Assembly (NCBI GenBank): GCA_018806985.1 | Contig: JADANN010000439.1 | Span: 689,501-753,500, forward strand | DNA length: 64,000 nt | Direction: 5' to 3' | Source: Angiostrongylus vasorum | Taxonomy: Eukaryota > Nematoda > Chromadorea > Rhabditida > Metastrongylidae | Shown here: positions 21,718 through 32,947 of the stretch, piece after piece | How positions within the stretch are numbered: the stretch's first letter is position 1 | How the letters are laid out: every line of letters starts with the position of its first letter | Notes under the pieces: model-generated | Database searches by the model: none | Told to the model about the DNA's origin: nothing | Seen by the model: only the letters and a program-made list of their open reading frames with translations | Made by a program: the position numbers and the translations under genes

Positions 21718-22937
21718 AGTCAAGTGATCATAAAGGCCAGCAAGTATGAACTCTGGCTCCATGACACCAGGATATGTAGTATATTGATCCTCTGGCCTAT
21801 TGATGAGCAATCCTGAACTCCAGAGGGCATAGAAACGACATTCATCCTTCATGAAATCTGTGTTGAAAGGTGAGTTGAGGATGTTTAGAACTCTTTGCCC
21901 ATTGGGAGCAAGAAGCTTTGCATTTTGAGAATGCAGAGATGCATATAGTGCTATGTTATATACATATAACATAGCTTTTGCAACTGCAGTCAGCATCTTG
22001 AATTTTTTAACTCCAGGGAAAATGCTTAGAAACCATTCCGCCGCAGCCCACAAAGAAAGTTTGTATTCCTCACATATTTAGGTAGCCAATGGAGGTGGTT
22101 TCATAAAGAGGATTTTCCCGGCAAGTGATGGGAAAATTGCTGCGATTCTACGTCGAGTGATAGCATTCGATATACCATCAGGGGCAGTTTTAGGGTCCTT
22201 GACGATCGAAAGTCCTACTTTTAATCGAGTGAGATATTCCCTGCCAACTGGACCAGTCCTTGATATGATTTTATCTATGTTGTTGCCTCTGTGCAATAAA
22301 ATATAGACCAAGAGCATCACGTCTTTTAAAAAAATCAATATGAGCGGCAGCCGCCTTCTCCTTAAGGGTCCTGAAAGAATAGGTTGGATCAAATCTATGA
22401 GAAGAGAAATTTTTCTCGCCATTTAATAAAGTTGTCACATTTACCAGGGACATTGCACCAATCCTTCTCAACAGACTTTCTATCGCAAGTTCCTCGGGAT
22501 TATCATGATCGGGTTCTTCATAAGGACTTTGGAGCTCCACTGGGTTGGCAGTTCTACTGGTAAAAGAGAAGTTGTTCTCGTATTCTCGTTGCGGTGCAGC
22601 AGGCACATTCTGAATTGTAGGAGTTGCGAATGAGGGCTGAGGAGCACCCAATGGTACTGAAGCCGCACCAGCATGATGATTTGAGACGGCGTTTAAAGCA
22701 TCTAGAACATTAAAAATCGTTGTTAAGGTACCCTAGAAGCCTCTATAGCTCAGTGGCCGAGCATCTGTCTTGTAAACAGAAGTTCTGCAGTCCAATCCCG
22801 CATGGAGGAAACTCTTTTATGGCAAAGGCCGTACAAACAGTAAATCGAGTTGATAAGGTGGTTAATGACAAAACCGACCACTCACCTTGATTGTACGGTT
22901 TTCCTTTACTCCGCTCTCTGGATATAGTACTTGACAT
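21514..22937 (-). pseudogene. chimeric gene: ifg-1 exons 1-2 fused to a bunyavirus-like nucleoprotein (endogenous viral element)
   Basis: Exon 1 (22,886-22,937, MSSTISRERSKGKPYNQ) and the 5' part of exon 2 (to about 22,578) copy ifg-1 exactly, splice sites included. Exon 2 then runs in frame into unrelated sequence extending to a TGA at 21,514. That part resembles phenuivirus-type nucleoproteins: RGNNIDKI, a G..YL..L block, RRRIAAIFP, then a helical C-terminal domain (FNTDFMKDECRFYALW). About 70 further residues follow the usual end of the family. Two lesions are visible: a frame change at a T7 run near 22,325-22,331, and one in-frame TAA at 22,078-22,080. Otherwise the frame is open for about 355 codons. 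The nucleoprotein assignment comes from motif memory and is moderate. The ifg-1 fusion is direct observation. Confidence 0.6.
22739..22809 (+). tRNA. tRNA-Thr(TGT)-like gene, left-arm copy
   Basis: A cloverleaf can be drawn. The acceptor GCCTCTA pairs with TGGAGGA except at the first pair; the D stem is GCTC/GAGC. The anticodon stem TCTGT/ACAGA is perfect and presents CTTGTAA (anticodon TGT). The T stem TGCAG/CCGCA has one A-C mismatch and the loop is TCCAATC. The acceptor mismatch and non-standard T loop (TCC for TTC) suggest a decayed or marginal gene. Confidence 0.6.
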
Positions 22938-24449
22938 AATATGAGTTATGAAAAACTGAAAAGAGAAATGATGATGCGAACATACTCGTCATGATTCTTA
23001 GTCCCCCTAAAGGGAATACATGAGGCAGCAAACAACGTTACAACGACCAAACACAGATTTACCCTGACCAGTACTAAGAAGACAACAGGAATACCTTAAA
23101 AACCTCAAGGATCTTAAGAATTTCCAAGTACAACCTACTACATAGACAGATAATGCACTAATTAACAAAAAAACCATATCAAAACGATCGCAACCCTCCA
23201 CTGGAAGGAAATCAATACTCGAAATTCAGGGATGTTTTTTTGTTGCGAGGTCCTGTACGGAATACAGCGCGCAATCACTTGGCGCGCTTCCAGGATTTCT
23301 CGCCGCTTAGCTAAGGTGTTCGGAGAGTCCTTGTTACTGTTGTTTACTCGTTAAGGTATGTGATTTTTGTTTAGGAAAGGCTTAGGTAATCTAAGGAAAC
23401 CTTACGTACACCAGTCACCGTGAAATCAAGTTGTGAAGAGGGATTGTAGCGCGTTATGTTGGTTTATATAGATGTTTGGTTAGAGTAAACTGTTATTTCA
23501 GCGTGATATCAAATGCATGTCGTTATTTCGTAACAATAGCGGTGCATTTGATGCTATATCAATGAAGCTTAGGGCGCTTTTTTATACCTAAGGCCTATTT
23601 GAGCTTAATTGGCTTAAGCTACTATGTGGTAGTTCCAAGTAAATGTGATGGCCACGATAGTTCTAACGTTCTTTGCTCGTTGGGTTTTGTTTATGCGAAG
23701 TGTGTCCTTAGTTTTGTGGATACTACTTTAAGCATTTGGCGTCAGACTGACTGTTATCGAACTGTATCCTAGAGAAATGTAGTCAGTCCATGGGCTTACT
23801 TTGGGCTGTAATTAAAGCCCTTTAAGAACGACAGCATTTCAGTCCCCCGTTTAGTCCTCCATCTGAGCATTTTGATGTTGAATAATATTACACAAGTTCT
23901 ACATTAATGTCTATGTTTTGTAAGTAGTGGTTTGATATCCTTACTATCATACCACCTGTATCAGCAAGACGTCCTTTACTCGTACCACATTTTGGTAAAG
24001 TCTGTTAGCATATTGGTCTATGTGTTCTATCACAGAGAGTGCTACTGCTGACCCAAAGTAAATGTTAGTAGCAATCCTAAACCACCTTCAGTGCCTTTGT
24101 CGTACTTCGTAAACATGTGCCTTACAAAGGTATTATTAAAATCGAAGAGGAAAGTTCCTAGTGAAAAAGAGCTTGTCATATGCCGCATCCATAGAACATA
24201 TGTTACGCTTGTTAGACCGTAAAGTCCAAGAGGGTGTAACTCTTGTGTTTTTTATTCCTTTATGGTTGAGATACAAAGTGGGCAATGTGCCACTAAACGC
24301 CATAAAGGTGTTTGGACAGTGATATCTCATTATCACTAAGCGGAAAGGTTCCTTTGCTTTCGTATCTCGGCACTTTATTGTTTTCAACTGCCTTGTACAA
24401 GTTTGTTTGGAATGTTATAGTGTTAGATGTGAATTCCAGCTTACCTTGG

Positions 24450-24575
24450 ATGGGACTGGTGGCCAGTTGTGTTCTTTCCGTGACTGGAGACGAGCGTGTG
24501 TGTAAGTTTTGCTATGGTGATGATGATCAGAATGGTGGTTGGATTCGACCGTGTATGTGTAGCGGTTCACTAAAG
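24450..24575 (+). pseudogene. orphan copy of MARCH exon 1 in the left arm
   Basis: Identical in content to the first coding exon of the MARCH gene (31,316-31,441): ATG, 42 codons ending ...CSGSLK, and a GTGAGA donor. In this copy the downstream exons are absent: sequence after 25,563 is an ifg-1 intron fragment and viral-element sequence. It cannot make a complete RING-CH domain. Confidence 0.85.
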
Positions 24576-24989
24576 GTGAGAGGAATTCTGACCTTTCAGC
24601 TTTTCCAGAAGAAGCCCACTGCCTAATTAGAAGAGTATTGTCTTTCATTTTTTATCATATGGGTTTTTTTGTCAGATTATAACGCAAAGCGCCGGATATC
24701 CTAGTAGTACAATGCATTAGGGACGAAAATAATGCTCGCTTTCAACTTTAGATCGGTTAATCTCAGCTGATATTGAACTTTTTTTCATTTTACGTGACCC
24801 TTCACCACGTCTACCTTCCTGATCCCAACATTTCCCACATTCGATTCGTTTTTCATCATACTCATCTTCTACAATGGCTTTCGAGTACTTGGCGTGTTCT
24901 TTCGGCTGCTGCTTGAGGAGGTCTTTTTATGAATGTCGTAGAACGCTGGTCGAGTCGATCCTCCTTTCGATTTTGGAGATAGCCGGGCT

Positions 24990-25095
24990 TAGGCGTTCCC
25001 ACATTGATTGGAGGAGGGCGTTGGTCGGGGATCGAACTAGCACCTTTGGTTCCTGATCGACAGCATCGTTAACCACTGCGCTAGCTCGGCCCCGG
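24990..25095 (-). repeat. SINE-C (tRNA-like), left arm
   Basis: On the minus strand: GAGCTAGCGCAGTGGTTAACG (box A region), then GCTAGTTCGATCCCCGACC (box B region). It resembles a tRNA, but no clean anticodon stem can be folded, so it is called a SINE head. Confidence 0.55.
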
Positions 25096-25560
25096 TATTA
25101 AGCGTTACCAGTAGAAAGTAAAAGGCGCTAAAAGCTACTGGTCTTTGCTTGCAAAATGCGTATTGGAATATCGTACTGTGATGAAATTCTGATTTTATGG
25201 AGCTCACGAAGTATATTTCTTCGCTTTTTTTGTTTAACTTTGTGTACGTAACATCAAAACCATTGAACAAACGGTATTTCATCCAGTTCGATACGGTGGT
25301 GGTCTCCAGTCGTTGTTTGTGCTGCCTTTCTTACGTAAGAGTTTTAAAAGAAGACCTTAATTTCAATACTAAAGCGACGCTATTTCCACTTAACCTCGCC
25401 GTGAGTAACCATTACTTTTTTTTAGAACACTCTACATTTAAAGCTTCTCGTGCGATTTTCCGAGAAGTTTTCTTCTAAAAGAAATAAGATTTGTGTATAC
25501 GTTTAAGACAATTTAGCAAAGTCTTCTGTAAATTTATGAACTTGTCAACACCTCAAATAC

Positions 25561-25788
25561 TCTCGTAGTCATCGCACGTGCAATTTTTGTATGGTATCCT
25601 TTCAAATTTAATTATGTCGAGAATTAAAATTTCAGAAATTCACAGCGAAGATTAAGTTCTTAGCATTTCTAACATAAGAGGACCATTGAAAACATGAACG
25701 ATATGTAGAGGAAGACCATTGTGCTGTGACTGAACCAATTCCCACTATTCATTTTCGTGTTCGAAATATGATCTTTGATGCAATGAAA
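25561..25788 (+). repeat. transplanted fragment of ifg-1 intron 8
   Basis: Matches 40,141-40,370, within the intron between ifg-1 exons 8 and 9, with a few substitutions and one-base indels. It is joined to the left arm at 25,561-25,563, where TCT is shared by both partners, and to viral-element sequence at 25,789. Confidence 0.9.
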
Positions 25789-26182
25789 CCGTTGAGAATT
25801 TTTAAATAGAAACATCCTGAGTGGTTCAATGTTCTTATTGCAGATTTGCCACAAAGGTTTGAGGTTAGGATTGCAAGCACTCCAGCTTTCGATCAAGCCA
25901 GGCTAATCGATATCCCACAGCCTAATTTGAGCCTTATCACCCAACTCCACTTCGATTTGAAGAGGCAAGTGCATATCACGCAAGATGTTTGATTTGAACC
26001 CTGCCAATGTGGTAGTTGGGGCAAGCGAAGCTGTCCAGCACGTCCCAGGGCCTTCAACTTGGAAATAGGTCCAACCTATCTGTAAATCTGTAAATAATTC
26101 TTGATTCTATTTTATTTAGTTATTGTGTCCTAATAAATTCTATAATAACCTCTTGTTTGTTTATTGAAGAAAAACATCGAAA
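25789..26182 (+). pseudogene. 393-bp inverted repeat, right copy; truncated viral nucleoprotein 3' end
   Basis: Plus-strand copy of the last 68 or so codons (WFNVLIADLP, FDQARLIDIPQP, LHFDLKRQVHIT) and 3' flank of the viral element at 21,325-21,717. The reading frame starts abruptly in mid-protein, has a TAG within its first ten codons, and ends at TGA 25,990-25,992. It is a dead fragment. Confidence 0.8.
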
Positions 26183-26189
26183 TAGATGT

Positions 26190-27290
26190 TGTTAAAAAAC
26201 ACGACTAAGGTTTTCAAATTCAAATGACTAATTATACTTTTCACCATTGATGCCGCCGTGAGTGACACATAGTGCACGCGATTCCAGGCAAATAAGCCGA
26301 AGTGGGTTACGCATGGTACATTTGCTCTTCGGTCGTTTATTTTATCGCACAGAGTGATCTTACCACAAATTTCTAATTTCAACGCCTATCCAACAGATAT
26401 TATGGCTGCCGTCTGCCAGGAAATGTTCGATTCTGCATTTAGGAATGAACAACCTTTCTCTAAAAGAATTAGTTAGCTAGCAATAGCAAAATACTTTCAA
26501 ATTCTGATATCAACATGTTTACATTCATTCGACGCCTTCAGTTACCTAGAAACTATTGTGAATTGTCCAAAAACCAGCAGGTTGTGACAGCATGGAATTA
26601 GGGCTCACCGTATTTTCATACCATGCAAAACTAGGCGGCGGCACTAATGGTAAAATACGACATCAATGGAGTGAATAAGTACAGACAATGCATTAATACG
26701 CAATCGATAGCTAGTTCCGACAACAAGTGTTCTCGTCAGCTTAGAGAACCTATAAACGTAAAATTATTTGCGATCGACGTACAATGCACCTCAGAAGTTA
26801 AATATTTCAAACAAAACATGTGAATAATCTCGAAGTTCTCATCAGCGGCTGCAGTTGTATATCCATGACCTTAACTTCGAGTAATCAAAAGACAACTCCA
26901 AATTTGTTAGTGGAACACATGACATGTACTCCTAAATGAGTATATAGGAATTACGATGAAGCACAAACCTATACGCAAATATCGCATGGCCATGTACAGT
27001 TGGAGACTCCGAACAGTCAGAATGCGAGATCATTGTTGAATGACGCCTAACTTGAAACTGAGCCAAGTTAGTTGTTGACCGGTGTCCTAAACAGAGTTAT
27101 ACAAGAGAACGAGCACAATGGCAGAGAATTAAGTGGAGACTGGGAAATCCACCTTCTAAAAAAAGCGATGCCTGCTTCCTTTATGAAAACGAAAAAATGC
27201 CATGTTTCATGTTGTTGCCTATCTAGATTTTTGCGTTCACTAGAAATAATCGGCGTGCATAATGTAGCATCAGTCGTCAATTCAGCAACA
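26190..27290. other. no recognisable feature
   Basis: AT-rich sequence between the cassette and a degenerate hammerhead-like motif. No exon, tRNA or repeat-family signal seen on either strand. Confidence 0.45.
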
Positions 27291-27354
27291 GTAAGATATG
27301 ATAGTCCGCATTAAACGTAAATGACACATGCATGGTCCCACAACGCAAGAGCAC

Positions 27355-27390
27355 GGTTCTGAGGCAGGCGAAATCGCCGAAACGTCGGTC
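27355..27390 (+). ncRNA. degenerate hammerhead-like motif
   Basis: CTGAGGC (last core A changed to C), stem II GGCGA-AA-TCGCC, then GAAACGTC. The conserved GAAACGTC and long stem II link it to the Penelope repeat motifs; the core change suggests loss of activity. No foldback partner was found nearby. Confidence 0.3.
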
Positions 27391-27992
27391 ATCGAACAAC
27401 AACAACTTAAAGCAATCTCGCATAAGCTCAACAAGGGCAGTTCATAAGAATATGTATACATGTGTCGTTTATTTATGCGAAAGTTCATAGAACGTCGGCC
27501 TCTCGAACATTAAGATGTTTAGATGAAGTGTCCGCGGATGACATGCGGACTCCAGCACTATTTTCATTAGCTTCGCTGTTTTGCCACAAGTATTCATAGT
27601 GCTGTCTAACGATATGCAGTTTATGGAATGGCAATACATCAGTCTTAGGATATTCCTCTTTCTCATAGGCAACTGGCAACACTTGTCGCTCAAAGAAAAG
27701 TCTGCTGTCTGTACTGTCAAAGAGGTAATGATTCCTGTGACGTCAGAGATTACTGTGTTCAGCTTCTACTTGAAAAACCACCGAAATAAAAGCAATGCAA
27801 TAACACACGTGAACGTAAAATAAACTACTCCACCCTTCTAGAAATAGATGGTTACCACTACGGTGATCTATTGCAGTGGCCTCATGAAGTCCTGCTGACT
27901 GTTCCAATCGTTACAGCTCCTCCAGCCCTTAGCAACTTTGCCACTAAGATCTCACTCTACCAATTCTTTTTGTTGTTTCGCAATCTCAAATG

Positions 27993-30900
27993 TCACTTAG
28001 TTCCTGACTGAACCTCGTACAGCTCCTCGTTGCTATACCAATTCCAGTACAACATAAAAACCTCTTGTGACGCACGTATAATCGAGTTCCACATATCCTT
28101 CGTAAAAATTGAACTAACATCCCCAGTACTGTTCATCAATATTGCTTCTGGGCCATGGTTAGTACGCATGAGACGAACGAAAAATATCTGCTTCCATTCC
28201 AAAAAATAAATTGTAATCGAAATTTTCAATCAAAGTGCCATTCCCGAATGCTGGGCGCTCCACACATAAAAACTTTCACTGCCACCACCATTTTTACAAC
28301 AATTCCAACTACATTAAACTTCTTTAATGCCACATGCCTACACATACGTGAAAATGTTTCTGCTTACATCAGCAAGACACAAGTTAATCTAGCACAAGAA
28401 ATGCCAGCTCACACCTGGATTAACATGCTCGTTTCATTCCCTATCAACAAAGAGATATTCGTCGAGCAGCTGCGCCAGCAACTTGCTTGACATCTGTCAC
28501 ATGAAGGAGGTCCTTGGTAACAGGGACCGCTAGGCAACTATTCCACAAGATAAATAATGAAAAGAATAAAGCCTTTGGCACTGATCAATCTCTGAGGGAA
28601 GTGCCATTCATTCGATTTCATCAAGCGTCGTTAGAGACGGCTGAATGCACATCTGGCTTTCACAATGACTTGCGGTGGCCTACCGATATATCGAGTCTCT
28701 ATTGCTGTCCTCCCAGACAATTTTGGTACCAAACTGCCGACCCTGGAAGGATGGTGGGTGTGTTGAGCTTCGTACTTGATACTTGATACATGAGCAGCCC
28801 GTCCTCAATGGTTGTGCACGCCCCAGCATAACCATCATTTCTCGGAGATTTGCTGGTTAAGCCATTGTGGTTCCCTGCAATCCCGAGGGCAGCCTGGCCA
28901 AAGTCTGCCCTAGGTCTTCACCACCACGCGCAGTCGCAGCCCTTGTGAATCAGAGGGAGATTCGCCACCAGGCGACTTTGATACCAGGACGGTGGTGGAT
29001 CCTGGTATTGGTTTACTCTTAGCCAGGCTTCCTGATGGGAACGCCGGAGTCCTTCAAAGCTTGGGAGACCCTACCAGGGGACGAATCCCCCGCTGTAGAT
29101 CGCAGCCCGACTCCCAGGAACACCTCCCAGCCACGATGAGGAGGCAAACCGATGGGAGGGTGGTGAACTTCACGCGCTCCATATAACCGGATAAAGTCTC
29201 AGCGATGATTCCACCAAATACAACTAGTAGTATACGACGTACAAAAAATCGACGTACAAAACATTATAGATACGGATTAGATGAACCATATCCTCAAACA
29301 GTATAAAGTACAAGTAAATTTTTCTTCACAAAAAGTGGAAAGAGCTCCAACTCATTGAAATCAAATCAACGGTAGTAAGTTTATTGTTTCCACAACAACT
29401 AACCTCTCAGAATCAGGAATACAGTCTCTGACAGATATTACGAAGATGGACGACAGGATAAGCCTGCCAAGAGAAGCATAATATGCCAAACGGCGATCAG
29501 TTGCGATAAAAACACGCCAGAATATAAAATGTAGGGACTGGGCAATGACGGACCTAGTAAAACCACACTTTGAGATCTTCTACGCAAATAGAATTGTCAA
29601 TATACCTTTCTCCTTCCATAATTAAAACGAATCCACGTATAAATTTGTATGTTGAGTATGTGTCGAGAAAGATTTCAATGCATTCCCATGCAGAAAGCTT
29701 AATCGCTGGACGACACCATTCCGAAAACGGTTTTAACACCCACGATTTGACATAAACAAACCTGAACCTTAGTAAGATTATTTTACAGCTACCACAAAGA
29801 ATTTAAGAAAAATAGTCTGCAATGGCAATATTTTGCACTGATAAAAACTTTCACTAACCGACATGTTTGACATTGCATTTGCTGTTGTGCAGGTGCCTTC
29901 TCCATCCAGTGTTCGAAACACCGTAAATGAACCCACTAAATGGAAATGACAATGTCTAGAACAGGCAGACACACGAAAAATCAACGACTTAAAACATAAT
30001 TTGGTAAACACAACGGAAAACATAAAAAAAAAGATAAAGCTTTCGCTGTTGGTCAATCCCTAAGGAATGCGCCATGCATTCGACTTCATCAAGCATCGTT
30101 AGAGGTGACTGAATGTTTATCTGGCCTATATAATGACTCATGGTGCCCTACCTATGAATTGAGCCAGTGCTGTTCTCCTCCCAGACAAGTCTTGTACTTA
30201 ACTACCGAACCCGGTGGGATGGAGGGTTTGGTGAGGTTGGGGCGCAGGGATCGATCCCGTGTGCATTGGAGGGCGCCTCCGACCACCGCGGTACACACGC
30301 CCATCCGCCTCAAACGGCACACGGCTAGAGTATTTGAGGTGTTGACAAGTTCATAAATTTACAGAAGACTTTGCTAAATTGTCTTAAACGTATACACAAA
30401 TCTTATTTCTTTTAGAAGAAAACTTCTCGGAAAATCGCACGAGAACTTTAAATGTAGAGTGTTCTAAAAAAAAGTAATGGTTACTCACGGCGAGGTTAAG
30501 TGGAAATAGCGTCGCTTTAGTATTGAAATTAAGGTCTTCTTTTAAAACTCTTACGTAAGAAAGGCAGCACAAACAACGACTGGAGACCACCACCGTATCG
30601 AACTGGATGAAATACCGTTTGTTCAATGGTTTTGATGTTACGTACACAAAGTTAAACAAAAAAAGCGAAGAAATATACTTCGTGAGCTCCATAAAATCAG
30701 AATTTCATCACAGTACGATATTCCAATTCGCATTTTGCAAGCAAAGACCAGTAGCTTTTAGCGCCTTTTACTTTCTACTGGTAACGCTTAATACCGGGGC
30801 CGAGCTAGCGCAGTGGTTAACGATGCTGTCGATCAGGAACCAAAGGTGCTAGTTCGATCCCCGACCAACGCCCTCCTCCAATCAATGTGGGAACGCCTAA

Positions 30901-31441
30901 GCCCGGCTATCTCCAAAATCGAAAGGAGGATCGACTCGACCAGCGTTCTACGACATTCATAAAAAGACCTCCTCAAGCAGCAGCCGAAAGAACACGCCAA
31001 GTACTCGAAAGCCATTGTAGAAGATGAGTATGATGAAAAACGAATCGAATGTGGGAAATGTTGGGATCAGGAAGGTAGACGTGGTGAAGGGTCACGTAAA
31101 ATGAAAAAAAAGTTCAATATCAGCTGAGATTAACCGATCTAAAGTTGAAAGCGAGCATTATTTTCGTCCCTAATGCATTGTACTACTAGGGATATCCGGC
31201 GCTTTGCGTTATAATCTGACAAAAAAACCCATATGATAAAAAATGAAAGACAATACTCTTCTAATTAGGCAGTGGGCTTCTTCTGGAAAAGCTGAAAGGT
31301 CAGAATTCCTCTCACCTTTAGTGAACCGCTACACATACACGGTCGAATCCAACCACCATTCTGATCATCATCACCATAGCAAAACTTACACACACGCTCG
31401 TCTCCAGTCACGGAAAGAACACAACTGGCCACCAGTCCCAT
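27993..31441 (-). CDS. MARCH-type RING-CH E3 ubiquitin ligase, membrane-bound
   Basis: RING-CH (RINGv) proteins are membrane E3 ligases. Exons (minus): 31,316-31,441; 29,859-29,935; 29,606-29,761; 29,404-29,553; and probably 27,993-28,113. Phases match at every junction (about 209 residues). A GAATTCCAG acceptor lies 10 bp before the ATG. The zinc-binding motif is split between exons 1 and 2: CKFC, then WIRPCMCSGSLK, then WVHLRCFEHW, then CQTC, giving the C4HC3 order. A tryptophan-rich region (WVLKPFSEW) and a hydrophobic helix (LGRLILSSIFVISV) follow, consistent with a membrane anchor. Introns carry SINE-A and SINE-D copies. It is divergent from ifg-1 with about 1.5 kb between start codons. 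The RING-CH identity is solid; the last exon has a poor acceptor (GATGTTAG) and is tentative. Confidence 0.8.
28560..28765 (-). repeat. SINE-A fragment in MARCH intron 4
   Basis: Minus-orientation body and tail: CTGGCTTTCACAATGACTTG, TGTCCTCCCAGACAATTTTG and CCCTGGAAGGATGGTGGG. The tRNA-like head is missing and the element abuts a SINE-D. Confidence 0.6.
28771..29162 (-). repeat. SINE-D in MARCH intron 4
   Basis: Starts CTTGATACTTGATACATGAG with the CCCGTCCTCAATGG tail and ends GAGGCAAACCGATGGGAGG. About 390 bp. Confidence 0.7.
30030..30302 (-). repeat. SINE-A in MARCH intron 1
   Basis: Minus orientation: head CGCGGTGGTCGGAGGCGCCC, box B GGGATCGATCCCTGCG and a TTGACCAACAGCG tail. It ends about 25 bp outside the inner edge of the right inverted arm. 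Confidence 0.7.
30795..30900 (+). repeat. SINE-C (tRNA-like), right arm
   Basis: Same element as at 24,990-25,095 in the other arm; it lies in MARCH intron 1. Confidence 0.55.
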
Positions 31442-31451
31442 CCAAGGTAAG

Positions 31452-32929
31452 CTGGAATTCACATCTAACACTATAACATTCCAAACAAACTTGTACAAGG
31501 CAGTTGAAAACAATAAAGTGCCGAGATACGAAAGCAAAGGAACCTTTCCGCTTAGTGATAATGAGATATCACTGTCCAAACACCTTTATGGCGTTTAGTG
31601 GCACATTGCCCACTTTGTATCTCAACCATAAAGGAATAAAAACACAAGAGTTACACCCTCTTGGACTTTACGGTCTAACAAGCGTAACATATGTTCTATG
31701 GATGCGGCATATGACAAGCTCTTTTCACTAGGAACTTTCCTCTTCGATTTTAATAATACCTTTGTAAGGCACATGTTTACGAAGTACGACAAAGGCACTG
31801 AAGGTGGTTTAGGATTGCTACTAACATTTACTTTGGGTCAGCAGTAGCACTCTCTGTGATAGAACACATAGACCAATATGCTAACAGACTTTACCAAAAT
31901 GTGGTACGAGTAAAGGACGTCTTGCTGATACAGGTGGTATGATAGTAAGGATATCAAACCACTACTTACAAAACATAGACATTAATGTAGAACTTGTGTA
32001 ATATTATTCAACATCAAAATGCTCAGATGGAGGACTAAACGGGGACTGAAATGCTGTCGTTCTTAAAGGGCTTTAATTACAGCCCAAAGTAAGCCCATGG
32101 ACTGACTACATTTCTCTAGGATACAGTTCGATAACAGTCAGTCTGACGCCAAATGCTTAAAGTAGTATCCACAAAACTAAGGACACACTTCGCATAAACA
32201 AAAACCCAACGAGCAAAGAACGTTAGAACTATCGTGGCCATCACATTTACTTGGAACTACCACATAGTAGCTTAAGCCAATTAAGCTCAAATAGGCCTTA
32301 GGTATAAAAAGCGCCCTAAGCTTCATTGATATAGCATCAAATGCACCGCTATTGTTACGAAATAACGACATGCATTTGATATCACGCTGAAATAACAGTT
32401 TACTCTAACCAAACATCTATATAAACCAACATAACGCGCTACAATCCCTCTTCACAACTTGATTTCACGGTGACTGGTGTACGTAAGGTTTCCTTAGATT
32501 ACCTAAGCCTTTCCTAAACAAAAAATCACATACCTTAACGAGTAAACAACAGTAACAAGGACTCTCCGAACACCTTAGCTAAGCGGCGAGAAATCCTGGA
32601 AGCGCGCCAAGTGATTGCGCGCTGTATTCCGTACAGGACCTCGCAACAAAAAACATCCCTGAATTTCGAGTATTGATTTCCTTCCAGTGGAGGGTTGCGA
32701 TCGTTTTGATATGGTTTTTTGTTAATTAGTGCATTATCTGTCTATGTAGTAGGTTGTACTTGGAAATTCTTAAGATCCTTGAGGTTTTTAAGGTATTCCT
32801 GTTGTCTTCTTAGTACTGGTCAGGGTAAATCTGTGTTTGGTCGTTGTAACGTTGTTTGCTGCCTCATGTATTCCTTTAGGGGACTAAGAATCATGACGAG
32901 TATGTTCGCATCATCATTTCTCTTTTCAG
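31452..32929. promoter_or_regulatory. shared 5' region of MARCH and ifg-1 (putative bidirectional promoter)
   Basis: About 1.5 kb between two divergent trans-splice-type acceptors: GAATTCCAG before MARCH and CTCTTTTCAG at 32,920-32,929 before ifg-1. No protein-coding exon seen. A duplicate lies in the left arm. Promoter function is inferred from gene arrangement; no core-promoter motif was identified. Confidence 0.45.
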
Positions 32930-32947
32930 TTTTTCATAACTCATATT

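Larger units (their letters stand above)
22578..25563 (-). repeat. left arm of ~2.98-kb inverted duplication (MARCH exon 1 to ifg-1 exon 2)
   Basis: Reverse complement of 30,327-33,307. Only a handful of single-base changes and one-base indels are visible. It contains copies of ifg-1 exons 1-2 and intron 1, the tRNA-Thr-like gene, the intergenic promoter region, MARCH exon 1 and a SINE-C. Because MARCH exons 2-5 and ifg-1 exons 3-25 adjoin only the right arm, the left arm is the derived copy. Confidence 0.95.

Noticed and set aside
22480..22674. 64-codon frame overlapping the ifg-1/viral fusion
   Set aside because: It is in another frame of the fused exon and lacks similarity to either parent.
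24874..25056. 60-codon open frame present in both inverted arms
   Set aside because: It overlaps a SINE-C and lies in MARCH intron 1; it is conserved only because the arm is duplicated.
21325..26182. Idea that the cassette is a classical DNA transposon
   Set aside because: No transposase, no clear target-site duplication, and the inverted ends are coding and 3' flank of the viral element rather than dedicated termini. Kept only as a finding to test.
31243..31476. 77-codon plus-strand frame rich in HSDHHHH residues
   Set aside because: It is the antisense of MARCH exon 1; the zinc-ligand pattern and splice phases support the minus strand.
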